Shown here in pieces: positions 35,455 to 47,957 of a stretch of DNA of 64,000 nt; positions within the stretch are counted from its first letter, which is position 1; the number at the start of each line of letters is the position of its first letter. The translations under genes were made by a program, and so were the position numbers. The DNA is from Moniliophthora roreri (lineage: Eukaryota; Basidiomycota; Agaricomycetes; Agaricales; Marasmiaceae), in assembly GCA_001466705.2 (NCBI GenBank), contig LATX02000211.1, positions 868,001 through 932,000 of the forward strand, read 5' to 3'. Below the pieces are notes generated by a model, which was not told the DNA's origin, made no database searches, and saw nothing but the letters and a program-made list of their open reading frames with translations.

Positions 35455-36798
35455 TCAATAATGCGGCATCTCAAACTGATACCCTTTTCTGATCCATTCA
35501 CCTTCACGCGAGACATAGTCGTCGATAGTATCCAAAAGGGTCTGCTAAACATATCAGTGAAAGTAATATGATGATTCGCATCACATACTGACTTTTTCGA
35601 AAGGTATAAACTCTTGCTTCTTCACCCCGAACATCTGCTCAATCCTCTCGTAATCGCATGATAGAGGTCCTTCGTTCGAAGTCGGGGCGTCGCTCCTGAT
35701 CAGCCTCTCCTGCAAAGCAGGTCGTTTGTCGCTCAGTACTGCAACAGCCTCTTTGAATTGTATGGCCTGTGGGGATCCAAACACAATTTGTTTCTTGCTT
35801 TCCGACAGAGACGACACCAGTGGGGACTTCAGTGCACCGACATGGGCTTTCGCTGCGTCGCGTACGTCGACATATTGGCCTGTGAGACAATATATTCCAT
35901 CTGGAACGATGAGTTGGTAGAGGAATGTGTTTACTCCGGGGAAAGCGGGTGTCGGAAGGTAGAAGTTCGACGTATAAGGTCCGTATGTAAGGGGAAGAGC
36001 GACTAAAGTCAATGAGTGAGATGACTCGATGGAAGGAGACCTCATGAAACTCGTACTTAGCGCGATATCAACGTGAGGATGCAACCGTGCCCATTCCCAA
36101 ATCGCCTGTTCGGCCAAGATTTTGCAGGATTCGTAGATCGCAAATGGATCGTCGCTGCGAAAAACCTCATCCTTGGTGAGGGTATGTTCTGCTCAGTTCG
36201 TGAGACTTCATGCAAGAACGAGATTTCATTGTCTTTCCAGACTTACGAAGCTTGACTGGGATCATTCCGGTGATTACCACTCGCTTGATCCCAGCACTTT
36301 CAGCCTGGCGCAGAAGGTTTAGAGAACCTTCGACAGATCCCTGAAACTAGCGTGAGGGTGCAATCTCTACTTTGTGTTTTGTAACCGACGCACCTGGTAT
36401 GTCTGCTCGGCGGTTGCTCGTCCTGGAGGGGAAGCCAAGTGTATCACTGCATCAACTCCTTCTAAAGCGCCTTGTAGTTGTGCCGTGCTGATATCAGGCA
36501 TATTAATTATCTGAACAAGACCAGTTTCCAGTTCAAAGGAATAACGCGATTTCATATGCTCTGTCTTTGCCCCCGGACGAACGGCGCTGGTGAAGAATTC
36601 ATTAATCCGTTTAGTTGAATAAAAACATTGCACCATACCATTTCACGCGATATCCCTGTTTCAGAAGCTCGTCCAAAACATGCGAGCCAATGAATCCAGT
36701 TGTCCCAGTGACCTAGAGTGCGATAAACTGCTGAATTTAAGTTGAACGAAACAAAGAAAACGAAAACTCACAAAAATTGTTTGAGGTGAGGTCGACAT
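35455..36798 (-). CDS. NAD(P)-dependent epimerase/dehydratase-like SDR oxidoreductase
   Basis: Seven exons (36798-36772, 36712-36639, 36586-36394, 36340-36247, 36188-36057, 36002-35593, 35541-35455) give 338 aa. The N-terminus has the extended-SDR dinucleotide motif (VTGTTGFIGSHVLDEL, i.e. TGxxGxxG), then DAVIHLASPP, the RVVITG strand and the YESCK active-site Tyr-x3-Lys with its upstream region. This places it among extended SDRs of the cinnamoyl-CoA reductase / dihydroflavonol reductase-like group common in fungi. The substrate is not deducible. The 54-nt intron after exon 5 (36056-36003) has no stop and is a multiple of three, so retention would add 18 residues without breaking the frame. 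It was spliced because the result (DIALIALPLTYGPYTS) fits the family better. Shares a 218-bp divergent promoter with the AFG1-like gene. Confidence 0.87.
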
Positions 36799-37016
36799 AG
36801 ATGTAAAGACTGAGGAATTGATTCTGCTGCACTTCTGCACTTCAACAAAATTCCATTGTTCCTCTTATACCCATGAGTGTGCGACAGGAACGCGCAGAGT
36901 TTGGTCATCGCAGTGGAAATTGGGTGGAAGTAAGGAAGTAGAGTAATATCGATTCGGTTATTTTTTCCGAGTCGGGGTGGTCTGTATTGGCGCCTGAGCT
37001 TTCTTACCCTCGATCC

Positions 37017-39231
37017 ATGACAGTCGCCTTCCGTGTACAACCGGTTCATCATCCCTGGCGCAGATTTCGGACTCTTCAGTCATTGAACCAAGGGCGAATC
37101 CATGACTGTCACTCATCAAGTCGTCCCCGTGCCTTGAGCACCCTAAGTACCAATACCACCAATCTGCCTCAGCAAGTTGACCTCCTAGAAAGATATCGAG
37201 GGCTAGTATCTTTAGGAAAAGTACAGTATGATGAAGGACAGGTTCGTGTGATTATGCAGGTGCGTATCCGGAGTTCTTTTTTGCCAATTGAGGGTCTTAC
37301 GTTGAGCTCATAGCTCCGTCGTTTACAACGAGAATTAACAGACTACACCCCAGTTGGAGTTAGCTCGTATGCATATTGGAGTAATGAATATAGACCATCT
37401 TCTGAAGAGGAGTGGTGGTCATCTTCAAACTCGATAGATGCCCAGGAGGAACCGTTGGCTATGACAATATTCAAGGGGCATGCTGAAGAATTGGCTGCGC
37501 TCAAGTCACCGAAAGTGTGTGGGGCCCAATGTCCCCTCCAGCCCAAAACTGACGGACTGCTATCCTCAATCTACACCATCTCCGTCTTTATCGTATAGGG
37601 TCTCCTGTTGATAGGCCCTCCAGGCTCGGGAAAGACCTTTCTCGTCGACCTCTGGTTTGATGCACTCCCGACAGCGTATAAAACCCGGAAACACTACAAC
37701 GAACTCGTTCTAGAGATATACCGTGCAGTGTGGGAAATAACACAGGAACGTATGGTTGAACCGTCTGCCATTGCTTCTCAGAGTGGTCCGAGTTGGAGAT
37801 CGCGCTCACTGGCCGTGTGGAAGAAGCTCACTCCCGGCAGCAATCTAGGGCTTGTCAAGTATGGCACTCCTCCTATGGCATATGCAGTAGCCAAGCGACT
37901 GATTTTACATCACTGGCTGTTGGTGTTTGACGAGATCCAGCTTTTGGATGTCTCTAGCGCAGGTCTTCTTGCCGAGGTCTTTTCATGGTACTGGAGAATG
38001 GGAGGTATCATCATAGGAACATCGAATAAGATACCCGAAGACTTGTACCAGAACGGGGTGCAGAAGGAGCGCCTAGAACCTTTTGTGGAGGCCTTAAAGG
38101 CGAGATGTCCTGTGTTAAGTATGGATACAGAGTCTGTTAGAGACTGGCGTGTAGTTAGAGCAAACATGGATTCGGAACCGGAGACGAGAAGTACATGGTA
38201 TACGAATGTTGATAGAGCCTCGTTCGAACATGCGGTGAATATTGCGACTCGCCAGGCAGGTAAGTCCAGAGCATATCTTTCAGTACCTTGACTAATGTGA
38301 CTTGATACAGCGCCAACACCACTTCAACTGTCGATCTTTGGCCGTGCGCTCAATGTGACAAAAACGTACACAGATGTCTGCCGATTTCCCTTTCATGAGC
38401 TTTGTGCTGAGGTATGCCAACTCCGCTCACTTTGCAGTGTACAATCCTGACGTATAACAAGTCACTCGGACCCGCTGACTATCTTACCCTCGCGTCAACT
38501 TTCTCTACCATCATCATCGACGACGTGCCAGTTCTCAAGCTATCTGTGAAAGATCAAGCTCGGCGGTTCATCTCTCTGATTGATGCTTTATACGAAGCAC
38601 GTTGCCGAATCATAGTCCTCGCAGCAAGCACACCAGAGAACATTTTCTTCCCGGATGCCATGCAAGATATTCAGTATACGCAAGACGATATTATGATGGC
38701 AGAAACCGTCGCTGAGACTAGAGATACATATCGGCCCAACGTCTCTTCTTACGATACGCCAGAGATGCGAGGGGTGCCGTTGGAGCGTATCATGCCACTG
38801 GATACACTTTCCATATTCTCGGGTAAGATTTCATGACTAGAGGCACGATAAATGTTACTGACTCGCTTCCCGCAGGTAAAGACGAACAATTCGCATTCAA
38901 ACGCGCCCTTTCTCGACTCATTGAGATGTCGAGTGAGAGCTACAACCGTGATGAAGTTTGGTCACCTTTACCCCTCGCTTCTCGCCGGTGGGAAGGTTAC
39001 CTACAACCTGGGATCAATACCTCTTTTAGTCGCTCAGAACCTCCCCAGTCTGTGAAATTGGATGATGATTACGCTTCGGAAGCCGCCTACGATGCTCAGA
39101 ATCTCCCCAAGGACCTTCGCCCCCCGCCTAAGTTACGAGATCATCATGTATGGGGCGTTCGGGAAGACTGGGGTAAAGGTGCCGGGAAATGGGGGCAAGG
39201 AGCAAAGGTTTATGAGAAAAAGTTGGACTGA
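37017..39231 (+). CDS. AFG1: AFG1/LACE1-like mitochondrial ATPase
   Basis: Six exons (37017-37259, 37314-37514, 37599-38259, 38311-38411, 38462-38822, 38876-39231) give 640 aa. The N-terminus is Arg/Ser-rich without acidic residues (VAFRVQPVHHPWRRFRTLQS), consistent with a mitochondrial presequence. Walker A is LIGPPGSGKTFLVDL, Walker B is LLVFDEIQLLDV, and GGIIIGTSNKIPEDLYQNG plus the later FSTIIIDDVPVL and CRIIVLAAS are family blocks. AFG1/LACE1 proteins act in mitochondrial protein quality control and complex IV homeostasis. At 640 aa it is longer than yeast Afg1 (about 500), with extra sequence at both ends. The C-terminus is rich in Gly, Lys and Trp. The 84-nt second intron is longer than its neighbours. 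Confidence 0.92.
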
Positions 39232-39381
39232 CACGAGCAGCACATGTATGTATTCACTATGTATTGTTCAATCTGGGTTGTGGAGTACCCATTGAACTAT
39301 CACTCTCTTCGCGGTAATATCCTCCAGTGATACTGCATGTGAAACGAAGATCTGAGAATAGCGCTGCGTACATCGTACAAA

Positions 39382-42300
39382 CTAGAAGCCGCTCGTTGTG
39401 ACTCTCAGCTGGTCCAGCTTCTTCAATACCTCCCCTACAGTCCGATCCAACTCTCCAGCAATAGCGCTCTGCTTCGGCCCCGGTAACCTTGCGAATGTCT
39501 CGCATAAATCACCGTCCACCACAGCCTTAACCGGGACATAATATCCTCTCCAGCTCAGTTGATCCCTTCCTACCAAGCTGCCCTGCTCAGATCTCATATG
39601 TTGCTCCAGAGTCGATATGAAGTCAACGTCCTCCTTCGACACAAACGGCACCAGAATACCAATTGTTCCGTGTATACCTGTGTACAGCAGGATCTCGCGA
39701 CCACCTGCTACCATTGCCACCTTGTGAATCGATGTGACTAGATCGCCAACATGGAAGTGAGCGAGCATTTTTGTTTTATGTGGGGCTCCCATAAGTATAC
39801 CCTTTTCATGAAGGATACCAGCACCAGTAGGATCGTCGTCTACCTGATCCGACTCCTTCGGGTCTAGCCGGTTGATGAAAATGTTACCAAATCGGTCACC
39901 ACATGCAACGGTGTTGTAGTCGACCATGGTCATGGCGCTGATCCAACGGGGTTGAGTGTCGTCGGCAAAAACGAGGAGACGGTTTTCAGGAGGCTTATAC
40001 ACAGCGAAGGATACTGATTCTTGCATGTCGGCGACTAGGATACGGGATCCTTGAGTATTAAGAGCAACGATGGCAGAGGCGAATTGCTAGTGCCCATGAT
40101 GAGTTTACATACATTAGAAATCAATGTCGCACAATTGCTCACCTTGTTTTCTACCTTTCTCAACAGTTTCTTCTTTCCTATATCATATATTCTCAGAGCT
40201 TTTCCTACGCCAGCAACCAGTCTTCCTTGGAAGCCCAAAAGCGCCAGAGGAACATCATCCGTTTCGGTCTTAGCGGATCCTCAGTGACCAATGAAAAGAC
40301 CCGTTGAGCATGAGAACGTACCTTATGTAACAATTCCAAGCCAGCACCGTCCTCGGTGAACTTGTACGTTCGCAAGAAACCACTCGAACATGAACGAGGT
40401 GACACAAGGGTGTCAGCTGCCGTGCCAACGACAAGATGTAGCTCTCCTCCTCTGGCTGAGAATGGAACAACGGCAAGGGAGAATGCAGCTTCGTTACTGT
40501 CCAGAGGGATGTATGCCACAGTCTTTGCCTAATAGATATTGGTCGGTGAGAAAGAACCTAAGATTCAGGGAGGACATACCTCTATGGGGTCAATAATCCG
40601 TATCGCAGAGCCCCAGTTACCAGCAGAAGCCTTCGGTCTCCCAAACACCTCTGGAGGGAGAGCCAATACTTCCTCGTCTACGGGTTTGCCTTGAGCACGC
40701 TGTCGGATGATGCTGTGAGATAATTGACCTCGCCTAGAATAAGTGAATACTGACCAGTTCAGCCAGTCTCTTCTCAACAACATCTTCACCGAGGACTCGG
40801 TGGTCACCTTCGATGAGGTAGAAGTACTGGTTAGTCGGGTGTGTGATGAATTTCCTGGGCGTATACGACAAGGGTATCGAATCTTGTTTCAGTTTCGTTC
40901 CAAGTTTCGGTATTTGGAAGATCCTGCAAAAAGTCAGTGGATGAAAAGGCGTGTCAAGATAGGGACGGACCGTAATGTGCTGCCGGTGATACCAATCAAC
41001 CCCTCTGGACTGAGCTCAGCAGAGAAACTCCACGCATAATCAAAGCTCTCAAATATCAAAGGGGTGAAATGCATGAGGTTTTGATGCGTGTAGTTCAACC
41101 ATGACCTGGAGGATAACGCCAAGATCGCTGGATTTCGTTGTATCTGTACCCGGATGAGTTTGATAGGTCGTGTTCCGAGGAACCTATGGGAAAACCGATG
41201 AGTTGCCTGCACAAGAGATGGCAATTGAAGTCTACCTTGTCCTGGTGTCCGTCAACTGCCCATTTATCGGATCCAACACCGTCCTCAACAACACTCCATT
41301 CTGCAACCCAATATTGACAAACAATGTAGGCTGCGTTTTGTTGATACTTGCATCCAACATGCTCGCAATACAGATAGCACTTGGCGGCGCTGTTAAAGCT
41401 TGCAAACTGATTGTCTCGAGGGTGCTCTCCGGATCTAGTGAGATGACACGAACTGTCTGATCCTCGCATCCTACCGCCAGGAATGGTGTTCGCTGTCTTC
41501 CCTCTGGAACCTCACCGATACTCAAAGCGAGCACCGTTGATCCCATGGCCTTCCGATCCTGATACTCATTCAGCTGCCCATCCAGATCCAGCTCAAAGTA
41601 AACAAGTTCGGCAGAAGACAACGCGACAACAACTTGGCGCTTGTTGGTTGTAGCCGCAACGATAGATTTGCCTGTCGGCACTCGCCATTCGTTTACTCTG
41701 CTATCAGCCAGAACGTGTCGGATACCACCAGGATGGACTTGAAGGAGTGCATCGGCTCCGATTTGTTGGACAGCAAGTGTGGGTGCAGAGGAGAGGAAAC
41801 CAGTGTCCTGGACTTCTTCGATAGTCTCTCCGATAGAGAGAACCAAGGTACCGTTGACGAAAGACAGGATGATATACGAGTCGAATGGATCGTCCTCTCG
41901 CTTTTTCGTCGTCCATACAGCATTTGGAATACCCGGCAACTCTGAACTCACTGACTCTTCGACCTCCAAACCATGTTGGAGAGTACGCAGTGAGCTTCGA
42001 GCACCCCGTCCGCACGCTGCAAATATTTGAGGAGTATCGGAATTGGGTAGGATGTTCAGCACTTTTGAGTCCAAGATTGGACATAATGATTCGATTTCGT
42101 CGGCAATAGCCAAGTTTTCAAGTGGACGGGGACGGAAGTGGGCATGTGGGAGAGGAATACGCGGGTCGGCCATACCGAAAGCGGGATACGAGGTTGAGCT
42201 GAACTCGGGCTCATCATCGTCATCACCAAGTTTCTGAAATTGGTAGAGGTAGCTGTAAAAGAAGAGTTACTTTTTGAGGATAGATTGGAATTGATTGTGA

Positions 42301-43552
42301 CTCACTGGTTGGAGAATTCAGATGCAACAAAAAGGAAACCTGATTTGAGAATACAAAGACTCGAAGCCACCGGCACGGTGTCAAAGTACTTGATCTTCAA
42401 CGCTTTGACTTCCTCTTCTTCGTGGTCAATGGTGACCTTATAAAGGTCTCCATCTTCATTTTGGAGTAGGAAAAAGAACGCGCCCTAGGAGTGACATGTT
42501 AACGGTGATTTCCTGGTACAACCACGGCGCATTCACCTTCATTTTGTGCATAACTGCGGCTACAATCAGCATACCACGGGATTTATCTTCTAGCGGATGC
42601 TGACGCCGAGGTATAGGAACGCGGTGTTGGGGGTTGTCCATGTGCCGGTAGATGATGTGGTCTTCGCAGCAGATGAGGACCCCAGAGGGACCATCGTATT
42701 TGTCTGACGAGGCGAGCTGACCACCGGGAACTTGTAGCAAGAGGTTGGCTCTGGGGTCAGTGGGTTCACTCCATTTTCTGACGACGTGGTTGAGACCCAA
42801 ATCGAGCTCATAGTAGGTCAACAACTGAAAGAGGAAAAATTACTTCTCGATTTTCGAAGTAGAAGTAATCTACGCACCTTTTCTGCATTATTGAACGCCT
42901 CCCCAGTTGGGTCTTGGTCTGACTCTGTGTAATCAACCTCTAACGCCGCAAATGTAGGATTCTCGAACCCAACATCTAATCCAATAATGTGGTGTATAAT
43001 CGCGCCATTTTTATGTGCTTCAAGCGGTGAAGAGATGGTAAGATTGGCAGCTGCATCTCGGTTGAGAATATACACCAACTTGGCCTTCTCCATGGCTGAA
43101 ACCATCACAGCGCGACCCTTAGGATCTACTGCAAGGTATTGACCAGGAACTATCCGCCTTACGCCAGATTTTCCATAAGTTTCTTGGTGAAGTTTTACGA
43201 ATGAGCTGGTCTTGGGGTCATAGTCCAAAATAACGATTCGACCCGAGTCAGACCCTACTATCGCGTAGTCTGAGAAAGCAGAAGATAAATAAAACAAGAA
43301 GGAAAGATATACGTACAAGGGCTCACCCTTGGTACCACCCGTCAGACGAAACGCAGCCAAAGACCGAATCGAACCAAAAACGTCTGTCACAATGACCGTA
43401 GCGACTTTTCCTGTCGAAGGATCTGGGCGAAGTAATTCCAACCGTGTGCCATGCGAGACGATAATTTCTTGTTGCCTTGCCCCCGAAAAGTTGCCTACAA
43501 TTGCCTGGACAATTGCAGTTGGTGGTTGAAGGGTAAGATTATAGAGATGCAT
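39382..43552 (-). CDS. RSE1: Splicing factor 3b subunit 3 (SF3B3/RSE1)
   Basis: Eleven exons: 43552-43327, 43269-42878, 42824-42537, 42484-42306, 42252-41236, 41183-40971, 40923-40755, 40699-40580, 40528-40322, 40268-40143, 40086-39382. They total 1,213 aa, matching human SF3B3 (1,217). The start [14 protein letters not shown], the [66 protein letters not shown] and [20 protein letters not shown] blocks and the C-terminal [20 protein letters not shown] are family hallmarks. It is a three-beta-propeller scaffold of the U2 snRNP SF3b complex. The intron after exon 7 was set at 40754-40700 (55 nt); an apparent 21-nt GT..AG inside it is too short. It is convergent with the AFG1-like gene (150 bp) and divergent from the coiled-coil gene (111 bp). 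Confidence 0.96.
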
Positions 43553-43663
43553 GAGGCCCTCTGCAGCAGCTCAAAGCTGCAGAAAGTTTAGTTGAGGTTG
43601 AAGGGACGGTTGTTTGGAGATATTTTGAGGCGCGCGCTCCTCTTCACTCTCACCTAGTGAGCC

Positions 43664-45781
43664 ATGCGGTTTCCTTTGCTGAGGAGGCTTTCTCATCTCA
43701 TTCATCGTCGACCAAAGTCGGAGTCATTTGCTGTGGATGTCCTGAACCAATTCGTCATCGATGACAGTGACGAGGAGCAGCTCCCGAGGTCGCAATCCCT
43801 CGGTAATCCAGATGATATCTGTATTCTCCCTCCTCATCTACTCGACCTGTTACTACAACATCCAGTGCCCACCTCTCTAAATGATATACTTGTCGCTCTG
43901 GCAAACCTCGAAAGGCGTATTCCAATCGTGGAAATGGAGATCATGCAGTTGCAGCAAAAGAAGGACAGAATCCTCTTTGAATCTCAATTAGTACAAGAAG
44001 AGATACGGCGGACCAAGGCGAATCTGGACATGGACGAGGCTGAGAAGAGGAAAGCTGTAGAGGTTGAGGAGAAGCTCAAAGAGATGGAACGCCGGGAAGA
44101 TCACCTTGGCAAGATTCTCGCTACTCTACCTCGAAATTCTACACCCGTATTCCACGAAATTGCCGCTGCTATTGATGCCGGTAAATCTTTCCAACACGCT
44201 GCTATAAGCGTTATTCGGGAGCTTGTAGACAAACCCGACAGTCCCTGGTCGAAGCTGGTACCTGCAGTCGTTGGAGATCGCTCTTCAGACCAATACGCTT
44301 CGGCGCTCAGCATGGTCCTGAAGACTCGCAAGGATATCAAGCATGGTAGGAATGTTGCTCAGTTCTGGAAAAAGCAAGCGAAACTGGATGAAGCGAATGC
44401 GAACCTTGTCACACCTTCGGCTTCTACACTCTCGGACGTTCAAATAGCTCTCAGTGAAGAAAGGAAGAGGGCTGTAGATGATCTTCTGCGGAAACTGAGG
44501 AGTGGAGAGATTCCGGTAAGGAGTCGAGTGCTAACGCAAGCAGCGCCAATTTGTGAAGGGGACTCGGCAAACATATCTCCTACTGTACTGCTTGTTTCTA
44601 GCGAGCTATCAGCTGAGAAACCGCTGTTATCTACCATTCCAAGTACTTCCGCCATCGGAGAATTCAATATGGACGAGAAGGACCTCAGCCGCATCTCGAC
44701 CTTGGCTGTCTCATCTACCAGTCTCCCGACATTGCCTTCCCAATCGGAGCTGCTATACTTGCAGTCAACCGCTACGGAGAACCATCCAACGCGGGATCTC
44801 AAGTCGATACCTGTAAGTATCCTTCTTTTCATCTTGAGGTTTGATTCTCACTTTGCACAGGAAATTAACAAGTCGTCCTCAAGTCAATCATTCGTTACCA
44901 GCGCTAGCGTCTCCTCATCCGAGCCATCATCAACATCATCCTTTGCCTCGGTCGATATCTTCAACTCCGATATCTGGGAGTCCTCTCCTTCTCTTTCAAA
45001 GTTACAACCTCCAGCCTCCATTAGTCGATCTGATGATGGCGACATCTCTTCCTTCCCAATTCCCGGGCCACACGTTCGTAATCCACCTCAGTGCAGAGTA
45101 CCGCCGCCCCGTACTAGTCCCTTCGGCGGCTTGGAGACTATCAACGAGAGTGAAGAGCCCTCTTCATCTTCTTCATATTACTCTTCTATTCCCTCTGCAT
45201 CTATATTAGCATCGTCCTCCCGCCCCGACACAACACTAGTCGCCGCGTCTAGCTCGGATGCCAATGACATCACTCTTGTCATTGCAGAAGACCAAGCCGT
45301 CGAAAAGAACGCTCCGTCCCAGTCTCTCTCGGCTTCCCGCGCAAAAAAATCTTTTATGACGTCGAGACTTCCTAGAAGACTCTCTGTTTTGCTCTCACCG
45401 AAGAAACCGAAGGTGAAGAAGGGCAAGGAGAAAATGGTCGAAGTCAGTCCTGCTAAGCTTGAACAGGGACGGAAGCCGTTAGGAATCAAGAGTAATTTGG
45501 TTCAGACGAAACGGAGCGTAGCTGTCAATCCGGCATCCAGATCTCAGACTGTCGGAACACGGACACGAGCGAACAGCGGTGCAAGTGCCAGACCGACTAT
45601 TTCTTCGTCTATTAAGCAAGTGGAGGCACAGGAGAGGTTGAGGGCAATGAAGGAGAAGGAGAATTTTGGAGAGAGTAGGACTATTGGTAAGAAGAATATT
45701 GGATGCGAAACGACTGCTGGAAAAAGTGCCAGAGTAGGATCAGGAAGAGTTCCGCCGGGTCGGAAAGTGAAGCACGCATGA
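43664..45781 (+). CDS. Coiled-coil and Ser-rich protein, function unknown
   Basis: Exons 43664-44812 and 44861-45781 give 689 aa. The 48-nt intron (GTAAGT..TTGCACAG) has no stop and a multiple-of-three length, so the unspliced frame is open too. It was spliced because both sites are canonical and the insert is oddly hydrophobic. Residues about 80-160 form a strong coiled coil (RRIPIVEMEIMQLQQKKDR to MERREDHLGKIL). The middle and C-terminal parts are disordered and very Ser-rich, with a basic region (SPKKPKVKKGKEKM) and Arg/Ser/Gly-rich end. No catalytic motif is visible. It is likely a structural or regulatory protein; I do not recognise the family. Its promoter is shared within 111 bp with SF3B3. 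Confidence 0.7.
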   Translation: MRFPLLRRLSHLIHRRPKSESFAVDVLNQFVIDDSDEEQLPRSQSLGNPDDICILPPHLLDLLLQHPVPTSLNDILVALANLERRIPIVEMEIMQLQQKKDRILFESQLVQEEIRRTKANLDMDEAEKRKAVEVEEKLKEMERREDHLGKILATLPRNSTPVFHEIAAAIDAGKSFQHAAISVIRELVDKPDSPWSKLVPAVVGDRSSDQYASALSMVLKTRKDIKHGRNVAQFWKKQAKLDEANANLVTPSASTLSDVQIALSEERKRAVDDLLRKLRSGEIPVRSRVLTQAAPICEGDSANISPTVLLVSSELSAEKPLLSTIPSTSAIGEFNMDEKDLSRISTLAVSSTSLPTLPSQSELLYLQSTATENHPTRDLKSIPVSILLFILRFDSHFAQEINKSSSSQSFVTSASVSSSEPSSTSSFASVDIFNSDIWESSPSLSKLQPPASISRSDDGDISSFPIPGPHVRNPPQCRVPPPRTSPFGGLETINESEEPSSSSSYYSSIPSASILASSSRPDTTLVAASSSDANDITLVIAEDQAVEKNAPSQSLSASRAKKSFMTSRLPRRLSVLLSPKKPKVKKGKEKMVEVSPAKLEQGRKPLGIKSNLVQTKRSVAVNPASRSQTVGTRTRANSGASARPTISSSIKQVEAQERLRAMKEKENFGESRTIGKKNIGCETTAGKSARVGSGRVPPGRKVKHA

Positions 45782-45949
45782 TGTAGAAGCCCCCATATTC
45801 ATGTCTTCTTTCTGCCTTAGATCTACTCATTATAGATTTGTATCTCTATCTCTGTTTTACGATACAGGTGTTTTTTGTAGCAATCGGAAGACTCCGAAGT
45901 CAAAGCCTGCACTTCGCCTCGTGTCCAAACTTCTTGCTTTGCAACCACC

Positions 45950-47256
45950 ATGTCCACCATAGTGCCACCTACGAACTTGAAGTGCAGTACCCACTTTTAC
46001 TTTGAGCCATTGATCTTTCAGGTATTTTTCCCAGAAAGCAATGCTGTTCAACAGGTGAACTAAAACGCATGTTCCCAGGTCGACGACGAACTCTTTCAAC
46101 TCCCGCGAATTCTTTTCACCGAATGTAAGACCTTCGCCGACCTATACCCCGAAATCCGAACTGGATCAGGACCCGTTATTCTCAGGGATTGTACAAAGAA
46201 ACAGTTCGAAGCCTTTCTTACAGCCGTTCTAGAGCCACTGTACGTCTCTGCTTTTCCGTAGCCTGTCCGTCTACTCATACTTACGTGCTTCTCAGTTATC
46301 GCATGTTGCCTTCCGACCACCCATGTAGCGAACCGCTCCAGCTGGATGCTCTCCTGTTCGCTCTTGACCTCACGAAGCGGTGGGGTTTTGATCAGCTCTC
46401 AGAGGACCTGAGCAGCAACGTCTCCGCTGTGAAGAAGATTACACTTGGCCGCGATCACAAAATCGTATCATGGTTCCAGTCAGGTCTTGAAGAGCTCGTG
46501 TTGAGCGAGGATGACATTAACCTCGCAGATGCGGAGGAAATGGGGGCTATGTTTGCTGTAAGGGTGTACCATGCCCGGGCAAAGTATTGGAGGAAATCGC
46601 AAGGAGGCAGCGTTAATGTTTCGGAAATTGTCGAGGAAATTTTTGCGAAAGAGCTTCAAGAGATAGCAAACTCGCCTGGAGACCCTCCGCCCCAGCCTAG
46701 CGAATCCAGCATCCAGCAGATCGACGAAGATGCTGCACCATCCGACGCCGAATCAGACGACGGAGACATCGGAATGCTTCAATTGCCTGGCCAGAGCAAT
46801 TTTCGACCATACATCCAACCAGCGACGAGTAGCCTTGCTATGACCACCTCAGGAGCAACACAGGACCAGCAAATGAAGATTGTCATTCGGGCAGTCTTCG
46901 GTAACAACCCACACCAAACACGGTCCTCGCCACAGCTAATGAGTATAGTTCCCAAAATATGTCAAAAGAAGGAAGAGAAATGTGGCGATATTGTCAGGTG
47001 TAAGGCTTGCTGCTCAAAGCATGCCAAACATTTCTACAGTTTAGGACGGATCCCTCGCGCGAAAACGCCTGCCGGACAGATGCTTCTGGAGAAGACAATC
47101 CTGCAGCAAAGTATGCCAACGACGTTGCGTGAATTGCTAATATTTGTGCCGAAAAACTGTAACAAGCGAGAGGAGACGTGTGGGCTTTGGCAGAGGTGTG
47201 GGAAATGTTGCAGGAAGAAACTGAAGGAGATGCTTTCCCGGAATGAGATGTGGTGA
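45950..47256 (+). CDS. BTB/POZ protein with C-terminal double-Cys module, array member 1
   Basis: Exons 45950-46021, 46079-46239, 46296-47256 give 397 aa. Exon 1 encodes a short lead ending PLIFQ, exon 2 the start of the BTB fold (VDDELFQLPRILFTE to FEAFLTAVLEPL), and exon 3 the rest of the BTB and a helical region (LQLDALLFALDLTKRWGFDQL; SWFQSGLEELVLSEDDI; VRVYHARAKYW). An acidic linker follows, then two Cys modules: ICQKKEEKCGDIVRCKACC near residue 310 and NCNKREETCGLWQRCGKCC near residue 372. BTB domains dimerise and often recruit Cullin-3 ligases; that role here is inference. It is the only array member on the + strand and one of the more diverged (LYRMLPS instead of the HSHMF or YSRMF start of exon 3). 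Intron positions match the other six. Confidence 0.85.
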
Positions 47257-47957
47257 GGAGGATAATGGCTTAGATACATGAAAAAGAGAGAAGGCATTTA
47301 CTGAAGAAAGGGTGATTGAGAGACTCGCGGATAATGAGTCAACTTGGGATTGCTGCACGCTGTTGGCTCGTGCGTGGGGCAACTTATCCGAATTGGGATT
47401 CGGCCTTCCGTTCAGTTCTACCATGTTCGCGTCTACTCACCGTCGGAATCTACTCGATTGCCTTGCTCTGAAGTCCACTCAATGCTTAAACTTGCAACCG
47501 AAGAGTCAAAGAACGGATTGTAGGAGGGTCACAGGAAAGTAGGTTTATGACTTGACTCCGGCGACCTCCTGGAATTTCAGCATTGAATTTCAAGTTGAAA
47601 ACATCACCACGAACTCGAATATACCCCTATCCATCGTCATATCGACTGCTCTCCCATGCAAAGGAGATTGTGCAAGATACCAGTAGGACTCCATAATCAT
47701 TCTACTCATCCAGGTACACTTGACATCTGCGTGTTCATGCTCAGCGTGACCCGAGATTCGGCTAGTTATCGAGCTGATTCTATGAACAGATATACTAACA
47801 CCGTAACATGGAAACATGGCTTGCTCCGTCTTATTCGGTTCATTACTTATTGGCAAACATCGGAATCTTGCCATCGGTGCCTGCCATGAGCACTATATAG
47901 TCCCTTCAACGTCCCACTATCTCCTCTGTCTCGGATCTCACTGTTCTCGTACTTGGA
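47257..47957. other. Intergenic between BTB member 1 and Ohr copy 1
   Basis: 0.7 kb, no gene recognised. It contains the promoter of the first Ohr gene. Confidence 0.4.

Noticed and set aside
40734..40754. 21-nt apparent intron in SF3B3
   Set aside because: Below any plausible intron size; the overlapping 55-nt intron joins the family sequence in phase.
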